The notes: generated by a model not told the origin, from the sequence alone. A DNA stretch of 64,000 nt from Prorocentrum cordatum (GCA_963575745.1 CAUYUJ010017850.1:124019-188018); one strand, 5' to 3'; shown: positions 43,521 through 54,926, counted from the first letter of the stretch. Program-made: numbers and translations.

Positions 43521-44575
43521 TCTGGTTTGGCACGAGGATTATCGAACGGTTGTCCTCCCATGAGCCAGCCATTTCCCGCCATGGGCATCACTTCTAGGGA
43601 CTTACGAAGAGGGAACTTGGAGGGAGGGTTTACTGCAGCATTGCTGGTGCCTCTTGGGTTTACACCGGTCTTCCTCATCATCCTCATAGCCCTCTTCAAC
43701 CTCAGTCTTCTCCCCCTCCTCCTTCTCCTCCTCCTCACCTCCTCCTCCCTCATCCTCCTCCTCCTCCTTCTGCTCCTCCTCTCCAGCCGCATCCTCGATC
43801 CCCTCCTGGCGAAAGTGCCCCCTTCCCGTCGCACCCCCGGCCGTGTCGGCAGGGCGCGCCGGGCTCTTCGCGGGACTGCCTCACCACGTATGATCCCGAG
43901 CCTTGAGAAATGCAACCGCTTCAATGATGAAGATGATGAAGGGCGGGTAATGTTGAAAATGCGGCCCCCGGCTCAGTGCCGCGCACGCTCGTCTTAAAAG
44001 TAGTTGCAGCAGCTTCAAGGACGGAGGGTGGGTCGTCTCCAAGATGTGGCTCTCGCCTTAGCCCCGCGCACATTCGTCTTGAAAGCTTGCAACAGCTTCA
44101 CGGATGGAGGATGGCTCGTGTCGACTCGTGTCCTCAATGTGGTTCTCGCCTTAGCGCCGCGCGCAGACGTCTTTCAAAGCTTGCAAACAGCTCCACGGAT
44201 GGGGGACACGTCGTTTTCAAAATGTGGCCATCGCCTTGGCGCCGCGCACATTCGCTACGCTGGTTCGCAGCGTTGAAGTCCCAGGAATGGCGTTCTGGCA
44301 CGATTTGGGATTGCCGGGGCGCGACAGTCACGTTGATCCGCGGCGTCGAAGTCCGCGGCGTCGAAGTCCACGGCGTTTTGGCACGATCGTGTTCTGAAAC
44401 CACTTCCCGCAATGAAAATCAGCTCTCGCAGGGAGCCATGAAGAGGGAACTCAGAGGGAAGGCAGATTGCAACATCGCTGATGCATCCTGGTTCTACACT
44501 GGTCCTCCTCCTCCTCCTCCCGCCCCCTATCTCCACTCCCCCCTCCGCCTCCCCCTCCTATTTCCCCTCGTCGTC
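43521..44575 (+). repeat. A composite repeats, units 8-9
   Basis: Tail remnant to GGGTTTACACCGG, (TCC)n at 43,675-43,790, header CCCGTCGCACCCCCGG at about 43,825, monomers to about 44,260, full tail to GGTTCTACACTGG, (TCC)n to about 44,535. Confidence 0.75.
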
Positions 44576-44769
44576 GTCGGTGGTCGTCGTCTCGCCTGGG
44601 ATGGGGCGGCCGGAGAGGAGAGACGGAGGAGAGGAAGGGAGGAGATGGAGGGTGGGGAAAGGGAGCAGAGGAGGGACGAAGGGATGGGAAGAGGGAGCAG
44701 GGAACCGAGGGACCCTGAGATCCGACGTCGCGAAACAGTTGAAACACTCACAAAAAATGCGACCAGAGC
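44576..44769. other. GGAGAGGAGGGA-rich stretch, no gene
   Basis: Purine-rich, partly repetitive. No domain. Confidence 0.4.
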
Positions 44770-45000
44770 CCTGGACCCCATCTTTCTGCGGCATTGTTCG
44801 AGCAGAATCGATATGTGATGGCCCTGGGGCCCAACACCCGGCGAGGACACTCGCTGTGACAACACTGCCGCTCCTGGAGATCTCTGGGGAGGGCTGGGAG
44901 GAGGGCGCAGGGGGCCGAGGGCTCGAGGCTCGAGGCTCGAGGCTCGAGGCTCGCGACTCGAGCCGTTGTCGCCGTCGCCGTCGCCGTCGCCGCCGTCCCT
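44770..45000. repeat. Duplicated segment X, copy 2
   Basis: Second copy of 41,392-41,620. In this copy an extra A tail and microsatellite lie between the monomers and X. Confidence 0.8.
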
Positions 45001-45779
45001 CCCGAGGGGCGGAGGCGCCGCGAGCGCGCCGCCTCCGCCTGCAGCTGCAGCTCGTCGCCCGCCGCGGCCGCCGCGGCCGCCGCGCCGCCGCGCCCGCCGC
45101 GCGGGCCGCCGCCGCCCGCGCGCTGCGCGGCCAGCAGCCCCGCCGCGGCCGCCAACAGCCCGGCCGCCAGCAGTAGCCTCGGGGGCGCACGGACCCCAGG
45201 TCGGCACCGACAAAGATCCCCTCGAGTAATGAAAAACATATGACGGAAGATTTTGCATCATTTTCGGCCTCTCTGGGGGACCCTTACCGGGCCTCGGGAC
45301 AGTTAGAAAACGACTCGGGAGGAAAAGCCGGTCCTAGGGAATGGATCGAGACCTCTGTGGGTCAACGTTCTGAAAAAATCATGACGTCGGGGGTCTGGTG
45401 AGCACGGGTCGGCCAGGGCCCTGTCGCCAATCGGCGACACGCAAGAGTGCTCTGGGTACAGTTGGACCTGGGTCAGAAGAGCACCCTTCAAGAGCACGAG
45501 ACCCTCCGCCGGCCAAAACACACAGAACATCCGAAGGCACCACCCCCACAAGGCACAAGAAAATCCAACAAACATGAAGAACAGTAGGGCATCCTCCCCG
45601 AAGCGACCTCGATCTTATACCTCGGTCCGACTGTACGAGTGACCTTGGGTACGGGCTTTTTGAGGGCCGCGGGGGGACCGATCACGAGCGCGCAAGACGC
45701 TACTATCGCACCACACTCGGCGATGGGGACCAAGTGGGCGCGCACCATAGGTCACTCTGGCGAAGGGCCACTCATGTGT
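45001..45779. other. No recognised feature
   Basis: GCC/CGC-rich to about 45,180, then ordinary-complexity sequence with no domain on either strand. Confidence 0.4.
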
Positions 45780-46135
45780 AGTCGAGCCAAGCCTGGCCGG
45801 CCGCTCAGTGTAGCTCCCAGACCCAGGCCAGCGGAGGGCGGAGGGCGGAGAAGGGGAAATCGGCCCCACGTGGCTCTCCCGGACCCGGGCCGGCCAAGAA
45901 GGGGATCGGCTGACCGGCGTTGGCGCTGACCCCCGTCATGTGAGCCCCGCTCCCGAGGGTGGAAGCAGGAAATCGGCCACACGTGCCTCCCAAACCTGGC
46001 TCCGCCAGAGGGAATGACCCCCTTTGAGCGCTGACCCCCGTGAGCACCAACCCCCCTATAAGCGCTGACCCCCGTGAGCACCGAACCCCTATAAGCCCTG
46101 ACCCCTGGAAGCGCTGACCCCCCCGACGTCCGAAG
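45780..46135. repeat. Repeat P copy 2 with GCTGACCCCC units
   Basis: CCAAGCCTGGCCGGCC and CTCCCAGACCCAGGCC blocks are followed by several GCGCTGACCCCCGTGAGCAC units. Related to 32,500-32,660 and 56,810-56,970. Confidence 0.55.
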
Positions 46136-46625
46136 GGATTGACTGGGAGGGGGAGGGGGAGGGGGAGGGGGAGGGGGAGGGGAGGAGGAGGGGGAGGAGG
46201 AAGAGGAGAGGGAGGAGGAGGAGGAGGAGGAGGAGGAGGAGGAGGAGGAGGGAGGAGGAGGAGGAGGAGGAGGAGGAGGAGGAGGAGGAGGAGAGAGGAG
46301 GAGGAGGAGGAGGAGGAGGAGGAGGAGGAGGAGGAGGAGGAGAGAGGAGGAGGGGAGGAGAGGAGGAGGACCCCCCGTGAGCGCCCCCCGTTGATCATGG
46401 GCCCCGGCGGCCGCCGCGGGGCGCGCGCGGGCGCTCTGCCCCGCCAGCTCCGAGGGGCACCGCCTGCGGCTTCTGGGAGGCGGGCGGCGCTCCTCTCGAC
46501 TGCTGCTGCTGTTGCTAATGCGGCCTCCCACGTGGGGGGAGGAGGGGGAGGAGGAGGAGGAGGAGGAGGAGGAGGAGGAGGAGGTGGAGGAGGAGGAGGA
46601 GGAGGAGGAGGAGGAGGAGGAGGAG
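46136..46625 (+). repeat. (GGA)n arrays, two blocks
   Basis: 46,140-46,375 and 46,537-46,625 are (GGGGA)/(GGA)n. From here rightward the purine strand is mostly the plus strand, opposite to the left part of the window. Confidence 0.95.
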
Positions 46626-46770
46626 CGCGCCGCATCGGCGATGCATCGGCGATGCATCGCCGCCGCTGGCGTGGCGGAGATCGGGCTTCGCATCGAGCCG
46701 CATCGCCGACGCAACAGCGCTGCGGCGCGGCCCTCCGAGCCCGTCTACTCGGACCCCTATCTGGGAGGCC
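46626..46770. mobile_element. Family H element, left end lost
   Basis: GCATCGGCGATGCATCGGCG units, then the H right end CTACTCGGACCCCTATCTGG then GAGGCCTAGA. The left arm is replaced by (GGA)n. Confidence 0.6.
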
Positions 46771-47307
46771 TAGAAGTATTATGTCTGGGTAAACGTCGTT
46801 AGCCAAGGCTCGGCATCGCTCGGACGCCCATTCCCCGTGCACTTGTCGATTTCGTGCGCGCACTTCTTCGCGAGAGGACCCAACATGCTCCTCGATGGTC
46901 TCGGCCGGGAAAAAATGCACGCGTCCGAGCGATGCCGAGTGAAGGGGGAGGAAGTTACGTTGCATCTTGGGGGGACCTTCTCTGTCCAATCGCGCCAGCT
47001 TTCCGTGTCGAACCCCCTGTCGAATCCATGTCGAACAAATCACATGCGCGTTGATCGACGTCGAATCCATGTCGGATCCGTGTCGAATCCGCGTCGGGCC
47101 CGCGGCAGGTATAAAAGAAGACTGGAATTAGCAGGAAAGGCTAGGTCCCCCGAAGATGAAACGTAAAGGAAAGTTGGGCCTCAATAATTCCAAGATTATG
47201 TCGTCTGTTGTCAGGATTGAATTTATTTGACAAATGGTAAGCCTCTGCGGGCCCTCAGTGGAATCTGAATCAGGCTAGGATATCCGGACCCCTTAGAAAA
47301 AGAACAA
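46771..47307. other. Short TGTCGAATC minisatellite, otherwise no gene
   Basis: 47,030-47,105 has degenerate GTCGAATCC/GTCGGATCC units. A 631-codon minus-strand frame begins further right and ends here, but it is made of repeats. Confidence 0.45.
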
Positions 47308-47466
47308 ACGGCATAAACATAAACTGTTGACGCTTCGCGCGGATTTCTCGGATCTGCGCTGGACCCCCCTTCAGGGGCGGCGCTGGAGGCGCCGCCGGGT
47401 GGGCCCCAGCCAGCGCGGATCCAACAAATCCGCGCAGAGCGCCGAAAGTTTATGTTCATGTCGTTT
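47308..47466. mobile_element. Fold-back element, family W
   Basis: The left arm CATAAACATAAACT..GCGCGGATTT and right arm AAATCCGCGC..AGTTTATGTTCATG mirror each other over about 53 bp. The spacer is a GGCGGCGCTGGAGGCGCCGCC palindrome. Confidence 0.65.
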
Positions 47467-47957
47467 TTTCTTCTTCGATCCCTGGCGACGAGATCTGTGA
47501 CTGTATTCGGCCCAATGTTTGACCACACAGGCGCGTCCAGAAGGCAGGGGGCGGCGGTGCTTCGCCGTCGGCGTCTTCGACGTGCACCGACAGCAAAAAG
47601 CGGGTCGGGCCCGTTCTGGGCTCTAGATTCGCGCTGATTGCCTTCACGGCTGCCAGCTAAGCACAACGACTGCGTCTCCACCGAGACTGGGCCTGGGATA
47701 GGTCCGACCTGCTCGGGTGCCTGACCATGGTCGACAAAGCTCTCGTGGGGCCCCCGACACCGTGCGTTGCTCAGTCCTGACCCCACGTTCCGCTCGGGAA
47801 GCCGCTGACAGCAGGTCCATCCAAGATGAGGACTGGACGAAACTCGGACGGACCTAACACTTGTTCTCGGAGGAACTCGGGCTGGCATCCCGGCGGGGCC
47901 GTCAAGATATCGACGAGAGCCAGTCTGAAGCTGGACGCGAGCTCCCGCTGCAGACAC
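47467..47957. other. No recognised feature
   Basis: Unique-looking. No domain on either strand. Confidence 0.4.
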
Positions 47958-48181
47958 TAGAGGCCTCCTAGATGGGGTCCGAGTAGATGGGGTCGAAGGA
48001 TCGCACCGCATCGCCAATGCATCGGCGACGCATCGGCGACGTCGGCGTGGGGAAACACAGTCTCCACATCGAGCCGCATCGCCGATGCATCGCCGATGCA
48101 TCGCCGATGCATCGCCGATGCATCGGCGATGCGGTGCGAGCCTCCGACCCCATCTACTCCGACCCCACCTGGGAGGCCTAG
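47958..48181. mobile_element. Family H element, complete copy
   Basis: Terminal inverted repeats of about 55 bp (left TAGAGGCCTCCTAGATGGGG, right CCCCACCTGGGAGGCCTAG). The interior is made of GATGCATCGCC units. AGACAC flanks both sides (47,952-47,957 and 48,182-48,187), a likely target duplication. Confidence 0.8.
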
Positions 48182-48373
48182 AGACACTCCTTGAGAACTG
48201 GACCGTCCAAACCCGGGCCGGGCCCGTCGAAACACGCGTCGGCAGACCCGAGCTCCGGCGAACTCGGGCCTCACGCGCCCGCGAGACGCGGCGCCCGAGA
48301 ACGGGGGTCTGGGACCCCTGGGGCCAGCGGACCGGAGAGCCCGGCCCGTCGGAGCCCCCGGGTCCCCTGCCAT

Positions 48374-48542
48374 GAAGGGGCCCTGGGACACACAAAGAAA
48401 ATACACACACGCAAATAAAAGGATTCCCCGCATTTCCCCATATTTTCTGGGTCTCTGTCTTCCCCCCCACGTCCCATATTTTTCCCATATCTTCTGGGGA
48501 ATCGACCAACAATTGCGTCTGCGTGTTTTTGTTCCCTCCTGG
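48374..48542 (+). mobile_element. Family I short element, copy 2
   Basis: GAAGGGGCCCTGGGACACAC start, two CCCATATTTTC-type blocks separated by a C-run, TTGCGTCTGCGTGTTTTTG and CCCTCCT end. Confidence 0.75.
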
Positions 48543-48722
48543 TAACAGGGGGGGGGGCGGGACGCGCAGGTGGTGCGCTCGGCCGGGGCAGCGCCCCCGG
48601 CGCTCCCGAGGCAGGACCCGTCGGCACCGAGCCGGGCAGCCAGGCTCGGGTGCGGCAGGTTCGCGTCGCGTCGACCCTGGCTTCGGTTTTCTGGCGCCGC
48701 AGGGTGAACGTTCTCTGATTCT

Positions 48723-48882
48723 GAAGGGGCCCTGGGACACACAAATAAATACACACAAATAGAAGGATTCCCCATATTTTCTCATATTTTCTGGGTTTTT
48801 GTCTTCCCCCCCCACTTCCCATATTTCCCCATATTTTCTGGGGAATCGAGGATTAATTGTGTCTGTGTGTTTTTTCCCTCCC
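48723..48882 (+). mobile_element. Family I short element, copy 3
   Basis: Same start (GAAGGGGCCCTGGGACACAC) and end (TTGTGTCTGTGTGTTTTTTC then CCTCC). About 180 bp downstream of copy 2 in the same orientation. Confidence 0.75.
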
Positions 48883-49626
48883 GATATTCGGCGTTTCGAC
48901 ATTGGGTGGAGGGGGGGGGGAGGGGGGGGGTCTGTCTCGGGACCTCTGCTTGATGCGACTGTGTTGCAGCAGTGCGTCCCGTGAGGGAGACTCCACCTGC
49001 TCGAAACAGGCGCCAAAAACAGGCAAGATCTACTCCATTGAGGGGGGGAGGGGGGGTGCGAATGCCCGCGCCGATCGGCAAAACACTGACTAAAAAAACT
49101 ATTATAGGGATCGTTCAACGTTTACCGATCGGCCGCTTCCGAAACGTCAGGTCATTCAACCTCGAACGATTCAGGTCGCCGGCGGCGAACGCTGAACGCG
49201 GGCGGAAGGGTCGCCGCCAGTCGACACGACACGAACCTACCTTACGCAACTGCGTGGGTAGAAGGGTCGACACGACACGAATCTACCTCACGCAACCGCG
49301 TGGGTAGACGGGTCGACACGACACGAACCTACCTTACGCAACCGCGTGTGAAACCTGCCCCTGCAGGTCAGATTTCTGAACCGCCGGCTGGGGTTCAGAG
49401 TTCGAAGGCTGTCTGCAGCCAAGCGAACCCCAGCGGGGGGGTCCGAGACCCCGACGTCGAGAGGACCCCCCCCCAAGGGTGGGGCTCGCGATTAATCGCA
49501 GACCGTCAGGACCGAGTCGGATCGACCGGAATCAGCAGGTGGGCCCCGCGAGGTCCCCGCGTCGCCCAGCTGCGCGGGTCGCGCCCCTGCGCGCGACGCG
49601 CGGCTGCCTTCCCGTCTTGACGTTGA
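48883..49626. repeat. 46-bp tandem array x3 in otherwise plain sequence
   Basis: 49,220-49,350 has units TCGACACGACACGAACCTAC..CGCAACCGCGTGGGTAG starting at 49,221, 49,267 and 49,313. G-runs at 48,905-48,930 and 49,040-49,057. No gene. Confidence 0.7.
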
Positions 49627-49769
49627 GTCGGGCGCGTCCCTCTGCAGGAGGAGTATGCAGAAATAGTTTAAAAATAGTCTGGGGACGATTTTTCGGGCAC
49701 TCTTGCACCATGCTTGCACATGTTCTGCCCGTGTCCTTCCACATCCGCCTGTAGGAGGGCATGCCCGAC
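49627..49769. mobile_element. Family U MITE, copy 2
   Basis: Left GTCGGGCGCGTCCCTCTGCA, right GTAGGAGGGCATGCCCGAC. Left flank TTGA. Confidence 0.6.
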
Positions 49770-50066
49770 CGAACCTTGGCGCCGCCGCCCTCGAGAGGGG
49801 CGCGGCCGAGTGGCCCGGCGGGGCCAACCAGAACCTCCGCAGCACGCCCGAGCACCCGCCTCGCCCCGCCCAGCGCCGCCTGCAAGGGGGTGCTCCGCGG
49901 ACGAGGAGGCCGCGGCGCCGCCGAGCTGGCGCGGCTCGTCCTCGTCCGGGGGCGCGTGGACCTCTGCGGGGCTCGCTGGGAGCAGCTCGCCATGTCTCTC
50001 TGGGGCTGCGCGTACTGAATAGTCCCCACGCTCGCGTGGTAAGGCTCTCGGCCGCACACTGACAAC
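49770..50066. other. GC-rich, no gene recognised
   Basis: Several overlapping Arg/Ala/Pro-rich frames on both strands without domains. Confidence 0.4.
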
Positions 50067-50278
50067 ACCCCCAGCTAGTCCTGGTTGGCCTCAACAGGCC
50101 CCCCGAGCAGTCCCAGTCGGCCTCAATAGGCCCCCCGAGAAGTCCAGGGCGGCGCTCCGCGCCCAAGAGTTGAGGTGTTGAGACCACCGCGGCCTACTCG
50201 GGGGGGGGTCTGTTGACGCCAGCTGGCACTACTCGGGGATTCTGTTGAGGCCAGCCAGGACAGCCTGGGGGGGGGGGG
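50067..50278. mobile_element. Fold-back element, family V
   Basis: Long arms of about 80 bp. The left half has two GGCCTCAA(C/T)AGGCCCCCCG units and the right half two mirrored units (CTACTCGGGGATTCTGTTGA then GGCC). Confidence 0.6.
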
Positions 50279-50504
50279 CTGTCTGTGCGCAACCCGAAGC
50301 CCTACGACGCTCGCGCGCGCACGCTTCCTGGCCCTGCCTATCTGAAGGATCACACGCAAAAGCCGTCCTACAGCGTTGCGCTGGGACCGAGGGGCGACGA
50401 GCCAGGGGAGGGAGAGCAATGGGGAGCTCGCACGAAAATGTCTTTGAGAGGCTGGCGCTCGTCACCTCACGTATGCTTGCAGCCAGTCTGGAGGGATTCG
50501 AATC
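50279..50504. other. No recognised feature
   Basis: Ordinary sequence between element V and repeat B. Confidence 0.35.
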
Positions 50505-51145
50505 CGCCAACCCTTCGGCGTGTGTGAGACGCTGGCATCGTGTTCGTCGTCGTCGTCGCCAGTCTCAAGAAAATTAAAGAACGAACAGTAGTTCCTTCCA
50601 CTTTTTCCATTCCTTGACGGGGGGGGCTAGGGTGGTGTAGGGGTGCGGGGTCACGGGGGGGTAGGAGGGGGGGTAAGGCGAAGGGTGGGGGGGGGTCCCG
50701 GGTCAGATTCCCGCCCTCTGTGGATCCCGGCGGGTCCCTGGGGGGGATTTGGACGCCCGAAATGGGCACGGATAAATGGGCACAATGCCCAACAACAATT
50801 GTGATCCAAAACAGACAGCGGCCGCTGTTGGGCAGGCGGCTTGCTGTCTTCAATGAGCAGCGTCCGCGGCGGTGCGGACAGCGAGTTCTGCCCAAAATGA
50901 ACAGGAACTGCTGTTGTCATCGTACCCATTCTTTCCGGACCCATGCCAACCGTCCCGAAGGAAGGGGTTCCCTCTCTGGGGGCGGGGGGGCGGCCCTGGT
51001 TCCAGCCGGCCCTGGCCCCTGCCCTGGACCTGGCCGCGGCCCTGGCCCTGGGGTCCTGCTGGGGTCCTGGGAAGGGGCCATGGGGTCCCGTGGGAGGTCC
51101 CGCCTTCAGGGTCAGCGGCACCAGCCGCAAGGGCTCGCAGCTCCT
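50505..51145 (+). mobile_element. Repeat B, copy 2
   Basis: CCGCCAACCCTTCGGCGTGT then GTGAGACGCTGG, a short GTC array, AAAATTAAAGAACGAACAGT, G-rich body with GGTCCCGGGTCAGATTCCCG, end GGCACCAGCCGCAAGGGCTC. Confidence 0.6.
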
Positions 51146-51299
51146 CGGGTCTCGCAGTCACTTGTTTGCACACATGCACTTCTGAAGACACAATGCGACC
51201 CCTCCCCTCCTCCTCCTCCTCCTCCTCCTCCTCCGCCTCCTCCTCTTCCTCCTCCTCCTCCTCCTCCTCCTCCTCCTCCTCCTCCTCCTCCTCCTCTTC
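51146..51299 (+). repeat. (TCC)n microsatellite
   Basis: 51,205-51,298. The only sizeable TCC-orientation array on the plus strand right of 46 kb. Confidence 0.9.
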
Positions 51300-52077
51300 A
51301 ACTGATTGTGCGCGACTTGCGCAAGGAATGTCCGCTTCTTTGCCCTTCCGAGGCGGGGGCTGAGGTGCTCAGTCGATTGCCCAGGGGCCTCACTCCAAAG
51401 TCAGGAATCCCACTTCCCGCAGCGAGGATGCGCTCAGCAGTGCTGGCTTGACCAGGTCTCCCCCCCGAACCGAATCGATTCCCCCCCTCTCTCTGCCTCT
51501 CTGCCTCGCCGCTCTGCGTCTCTCTGTTTCCTCTCCCTGCCTCTCCGCCTTTCCCTGTCGCCTGCGCGCGACCTCGGGCGCCGCCCCTGGGTTGGAACGC
51601 CGCCCCCCCATACATATGACGAGCAACGCCTTGGACAAAGTCGGGGCGGAGATTTTTCGCCGCTCCCTACCTCCGGGGGGCCTCGCCGGACCCCGCGGCC
51701 GTTAAAAAACGGCGTGCGACGGAAAGCCGGCCCTGGGTGTCGAACGGGCCGGGTCTTCCGAGGGCCGCGCGCTGAACAATTCAAGGCATGGGCATCCCCT
51801 GACGCTGTCCTGGTGAGGCCGATGCCGTGCCCTGTTTCTTTTGTGCTCCAGGATGGGATTCTGAAGAGGCGACGCTTTGCACATTTGATGGATTCTGGTG
51901 CCCCGCCCAGGCATTGGGTCGCTGCGTCGACGTGGAGCCATATTTTCATGTTCGGGAACTTCCCAGCACGGACGCTCCCTCACATTGTCCACTCGAAGGG
52001 GTAGTCCTGAGCCCAGCTTCATTTGCTTCTCGTAATCTGGCACCACCTACCATCAATTGGTATTTCAAGCCAGGGGA

Positions 52078-52081
<4 letters not shown>
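51300..52081. other. No recognised feature
   Basis: A CTCTCTGCCTC-rich patch at 51,480-51,560. Otherwise unique with no domain. Confidence 0.4.
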
Positions 52082-52108
<27 letters not shown>

Positions 52109-52655
52109 GAGGAGGAGGAGGAGGAGGAGGAGGAGAAGGAGGAAAAGAATGACGAGGAGGCGGAGGAGGAGGAGGAGGAAAAGAATGACGAGGAGGCGGA
52201 GGAGGAGGAGGAGGAAAAGGAGAAGGAGGAGGACGAGGACGAGGACGAGGAGGAGGAGGAGGGGGAGCAGGGAGAGGAGGAAAAGGAGGAAGAGGAGAAG
52301 GAGGGGGAGGACGAGGGGGAGGAGCATCAACGATGTTAGAAGTAACCCTCCCTCCAAGCTCCCTCTTCGCAGGCCCCTACAACGGTTAATTGCAATTGAG
52401 GGAACTGCCTCACTGAAGCCAAAGTTTGAAGATCCTGAAGCGTGCCAAAACATTGTTCTCCGGATTTCAACGCCACGTATCAACCTGAATGCTGCGTCTT
52501 GAAGACCCAGAGTCGTGCCAGAACGCCCTTTGGGGGACTTCAACACAGCGAATCAACATAACTGTTGCGCCCGCATAGTCCTGAATCTCTCCAACACGTG
52601 ATCATGGGAACCCGTGAAACTCTTGCATTTTTCAAACCGAGTGTGCTCGGGAGAG
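52082..52655 (-). repeat. A composite repeat, inverted copy (tail plus microsatellite)
   Basis: On the minus strand: an A tail (CAAGAGTTTCACGGGTTCCC start, GTTGAAGTCC.., GGGGCCTGCGAAGAGGGAGC, AACATCGTTGATG) followed by (TCC)n (the GGA array at 52,082-52,330). The only A copy in this orientation. Confidence 0.75.
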
Positions 52656-52735
52656 AGGGCAGGGAGAGAAGGCGAGACGCGGAGGCAGACAGCGAGGGGG
52701 GCGGGCGGGGGGGTGGCGCAGGGCGCGGACGACGA

Positions 52736-52766
<31 letters not shown>

Positions 52767-52929
52767 AACGACGAGCACACTCTCAAACCAGAACCCCGAA
52801 CCCCGCCCCTCCTGCTGGCCGGCACCAAATGCTGGGCCACCTCAGACCCCCAGCCGACTCCATCGAACAACAACCGCCGCGCCGATGTTTGCCAGCAAGT
52901 CGGAACTCGGGCAACGAGCTCCATACATG
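52656..52929. other. Short (GAC)n, no gene
   Basis: 52,725-52,775 is GAC/GCC triplets. The rest is plain. Confidence 0.4.
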
Positions 52930-53070
52930 TCCACTGCCCCAGGCCTGACCAGTCCTGGGCCCAGGAATGGCGTGCATGCATTCCTGGCCAGGCCAGGAGG
53001 GCATACACACCGCCCCTGGGCCCAGCACGGGCCAGGCCTGCGCAGTGGATATCTATCCATAGGCGGCGCG
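52930..53070. mobile_element. Fold-back element, family N copy 2
   Basis: The arm GTCCACTGCCCCAGGCCTGA is mirrored by GGCCAGGCCTGCGCAGTGGA. GGCGTGCATGCATTCC and a CCTGGCCAGGCCAGG palindrome inside. Confidence 0.6.
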
Positions 53071-53262
53071 CCCAGGGGGGGGGAAAGAGAGAAGGGGCGG
53101 GCCTTCTCAGAAGGCTCGGAAGTCCCCTGGCCTTCTGAGAAGTCTTCTGGGCCTTTGCCCGAAGACACCAAAAAAAACTCGGAAGGCACGAGAGCCTCTG
53201 AGAAGTCCCGCAGCCTTCTGCGAAAGCCTTCTCCATCTCACTTCCCCCCCTCGCTCGCCGCT
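53071..53262. mobile_element. Family C fold-back element, copy 2
   Basis: GGGGGGGGAAAGAGAGAAGG start and CTTCTCCATCTCACTTCCCC end. Repeated CTTCTGAGAAG blocks inside. Followed within 15 bp by a half copy of family U. Confidence 0.65.
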
Positions 53263-53440
53263 GGTCCTCGGGTTAGGTCGGGCATGTCCTCCTACAGGCG
53301 GATTCTGGAAGAAAATCAAAAATAGTCCAACGATGCTCTTCTCCTTCTCCTTCTCCTTCTCCTTCTCCTTCTCTGAAAGGGCCTTCTCCTTCTCGCCTCC
53401 CCCCCCCCTCGCTCGACGCCGGCGATCGCCGGCGGCCCGG
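53263..53440. mobile_element. Half copy of family U broken by (CTTCTC)n
   Basis: TTAG then GTCGGGCATGTCCTCCTACA (53,277 on) to AATAGTCCAACGATGCTC, then CTTCTC hexamers and a family C right end at 53,395-53,420. The mirrored U arm is missing. Confidence 0.55.
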
Positions 53441-54115
53441 CGGGCGGCGCCGGACCTCGGCCGGGGCCAGCAGGCCCTCGGCGTCCTGCCCCGGCCGCGC
53501 GCAAGTGCAGCCCGGGGGCCGTCAAGCAGACGGCTCGGGATGATATCGGGGGCGGCCAAGTCGACTATAGGGGATCGACTACAACATTGACCTGCCCAGA
53601 AAGCGCCTTTCTCGTCGAATGTGCACCAAACATACGTAGAATGCTCGTAGATCTACGAACCTGTTCCGCATGCTTCGCCGATTCGACGAACAATTCAAGT
53701 CTGGGGCAAACGAATCTTGAAGCCGATCCCCTAAATGAAAGAGGGGAGCGTCCAAGGGGAGGGGCGGGAGCCGCAAATCATGGTCGGCGGCATGTGCGCG
53801 GCCGTGGGGGGGGGTGGGGGGGGCAGGGACGTAAGGACAATCTGAGGCGATACCACGGCCCACGCCACGAGATCCCCCCCCCGATCCCCCCCCTGGGTCC
53901 TCACCCCCCCCCTCTTGGCCGCCCCCGAGGTGGGGAGCCGGCCCTCAGGGGGAAGGGGCCGGGACTTCCGGGGGCCCCGGACGGACAGAATCGAGCCCTC
54001 GGATGTCCGGGGGCGCGGCGGCCCTCGGATGTCCGGGGGCGCGGCCAGGCAGGGTGGCGCGCGCGCCCGGACTGGACCCCCGCCCCGCGCCACCCCGAAG
54101 CGAGGGGGGGCGCTA
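53441..54115. other. GC-rich, no gene recognised
   Basis: Homopolymer G/C runs at 53,805-53,925. GGATGTCCGGGGGCGCGGC repeated twice at 54,000-54,045. Confidence 0.4.
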
Positions 54116-54129
54116 GAAGGGGCCCCGGG

Positions 54130-54180
<51 letters not shown>

Positions 54181-54315
54181 ACAAAAACGACACAATCCCA
54201 GGATTCCCCTGGTTTCCTAGATGTTCTGGGTTTTCGTCTTCTCCCCCGCTGTCCATATTTTCCCGTATGTTCCTGGAGATCGACGATCCATTGTGCCTGT
54301 GTGTTCTCACCTCCT
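54116..54315 (+). mobile_element. Family I short element, copy 4
   Basis: GAAGGGGCCCCGGGACACAC start, expanded (CA)n/(TA)n, then the usual TTTTCGTCTTC..CCCGT..TGTGCCTGTGTGTTCTCACC end. On the minus strand its start reads GGAGGTGAGAAC, a good 5' splice-site match. Confidence 0.7.
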
Positions 54316-54926
54316 GAACGCTGCGGACTTTTGCTCGACGCGCGAACCGGGCTGTGAGGAGCGCTGGCCGCGCGGGCGCCGCCCGCGGCGCGCTCGGAAG
54401 CAGACGAGGGCCCGCGACGTGGGGGGAACGTTGGGGAGGCGGGGACAGACCTCCCTTTAGTAAAACGTGGTTTAATGAAAACGACCTGAGGCCCACACCT
54501 GGCGGGCGCAAGCCTGGTAAATAACGGCCACAGCGCCCTCTCGAGAACCGAAAACGGACAATTCACTAATCGACGTGTCACTGTTGGGGGTTCTGTCCGC
54601 CCCCGAGAACGCTGGGGAGGCGGGGACTGGCTCTGGGGGAGGGCGCATCGAACCGGAAGCGGCGACGCAGCGCCGACGGCTCGGCGACAGGCCCCCCAAG
54701 TGCCGACACCGCACGCTCCTGTGGGCGGGGGTCGGCATTACTGCCTCGGGCCCCCTGCTCGGCGAGAACCCTGGGCGATCGGCGGCGGACGCGTCCCCCC
54801 TGAGCCGGTCCTCCCCGGGCGTTGCCCCTGACCTCGTCGCCGCCCGGTGCTCGTCGGCCCACCAGCTCGTGCCTGGGGCGGCCACTCGGGACGGGCCAGG
54901 CACCCCCGCAACGCCTCTCGGCGAGG
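54316..54926. other. No recognised feature
   Basis: GC-rich frames on both strands without domains. Confidence 0.35.

Noticed and set aside
47328-47341. GACGCTTCGCGCGG, reverse complement of the D 3' hairpin, as another D end
   Set aside because: It lies within the left arm of fold-back element W and lacks the D flanks and AAT junction.
47223-49118. A 631-codon open frame on the minus strand, the longest in the window
   Set aside because: It runs through two family I elements, a complete H element and part of W, has no domain, and exists because GC-rich repeats lack stops.
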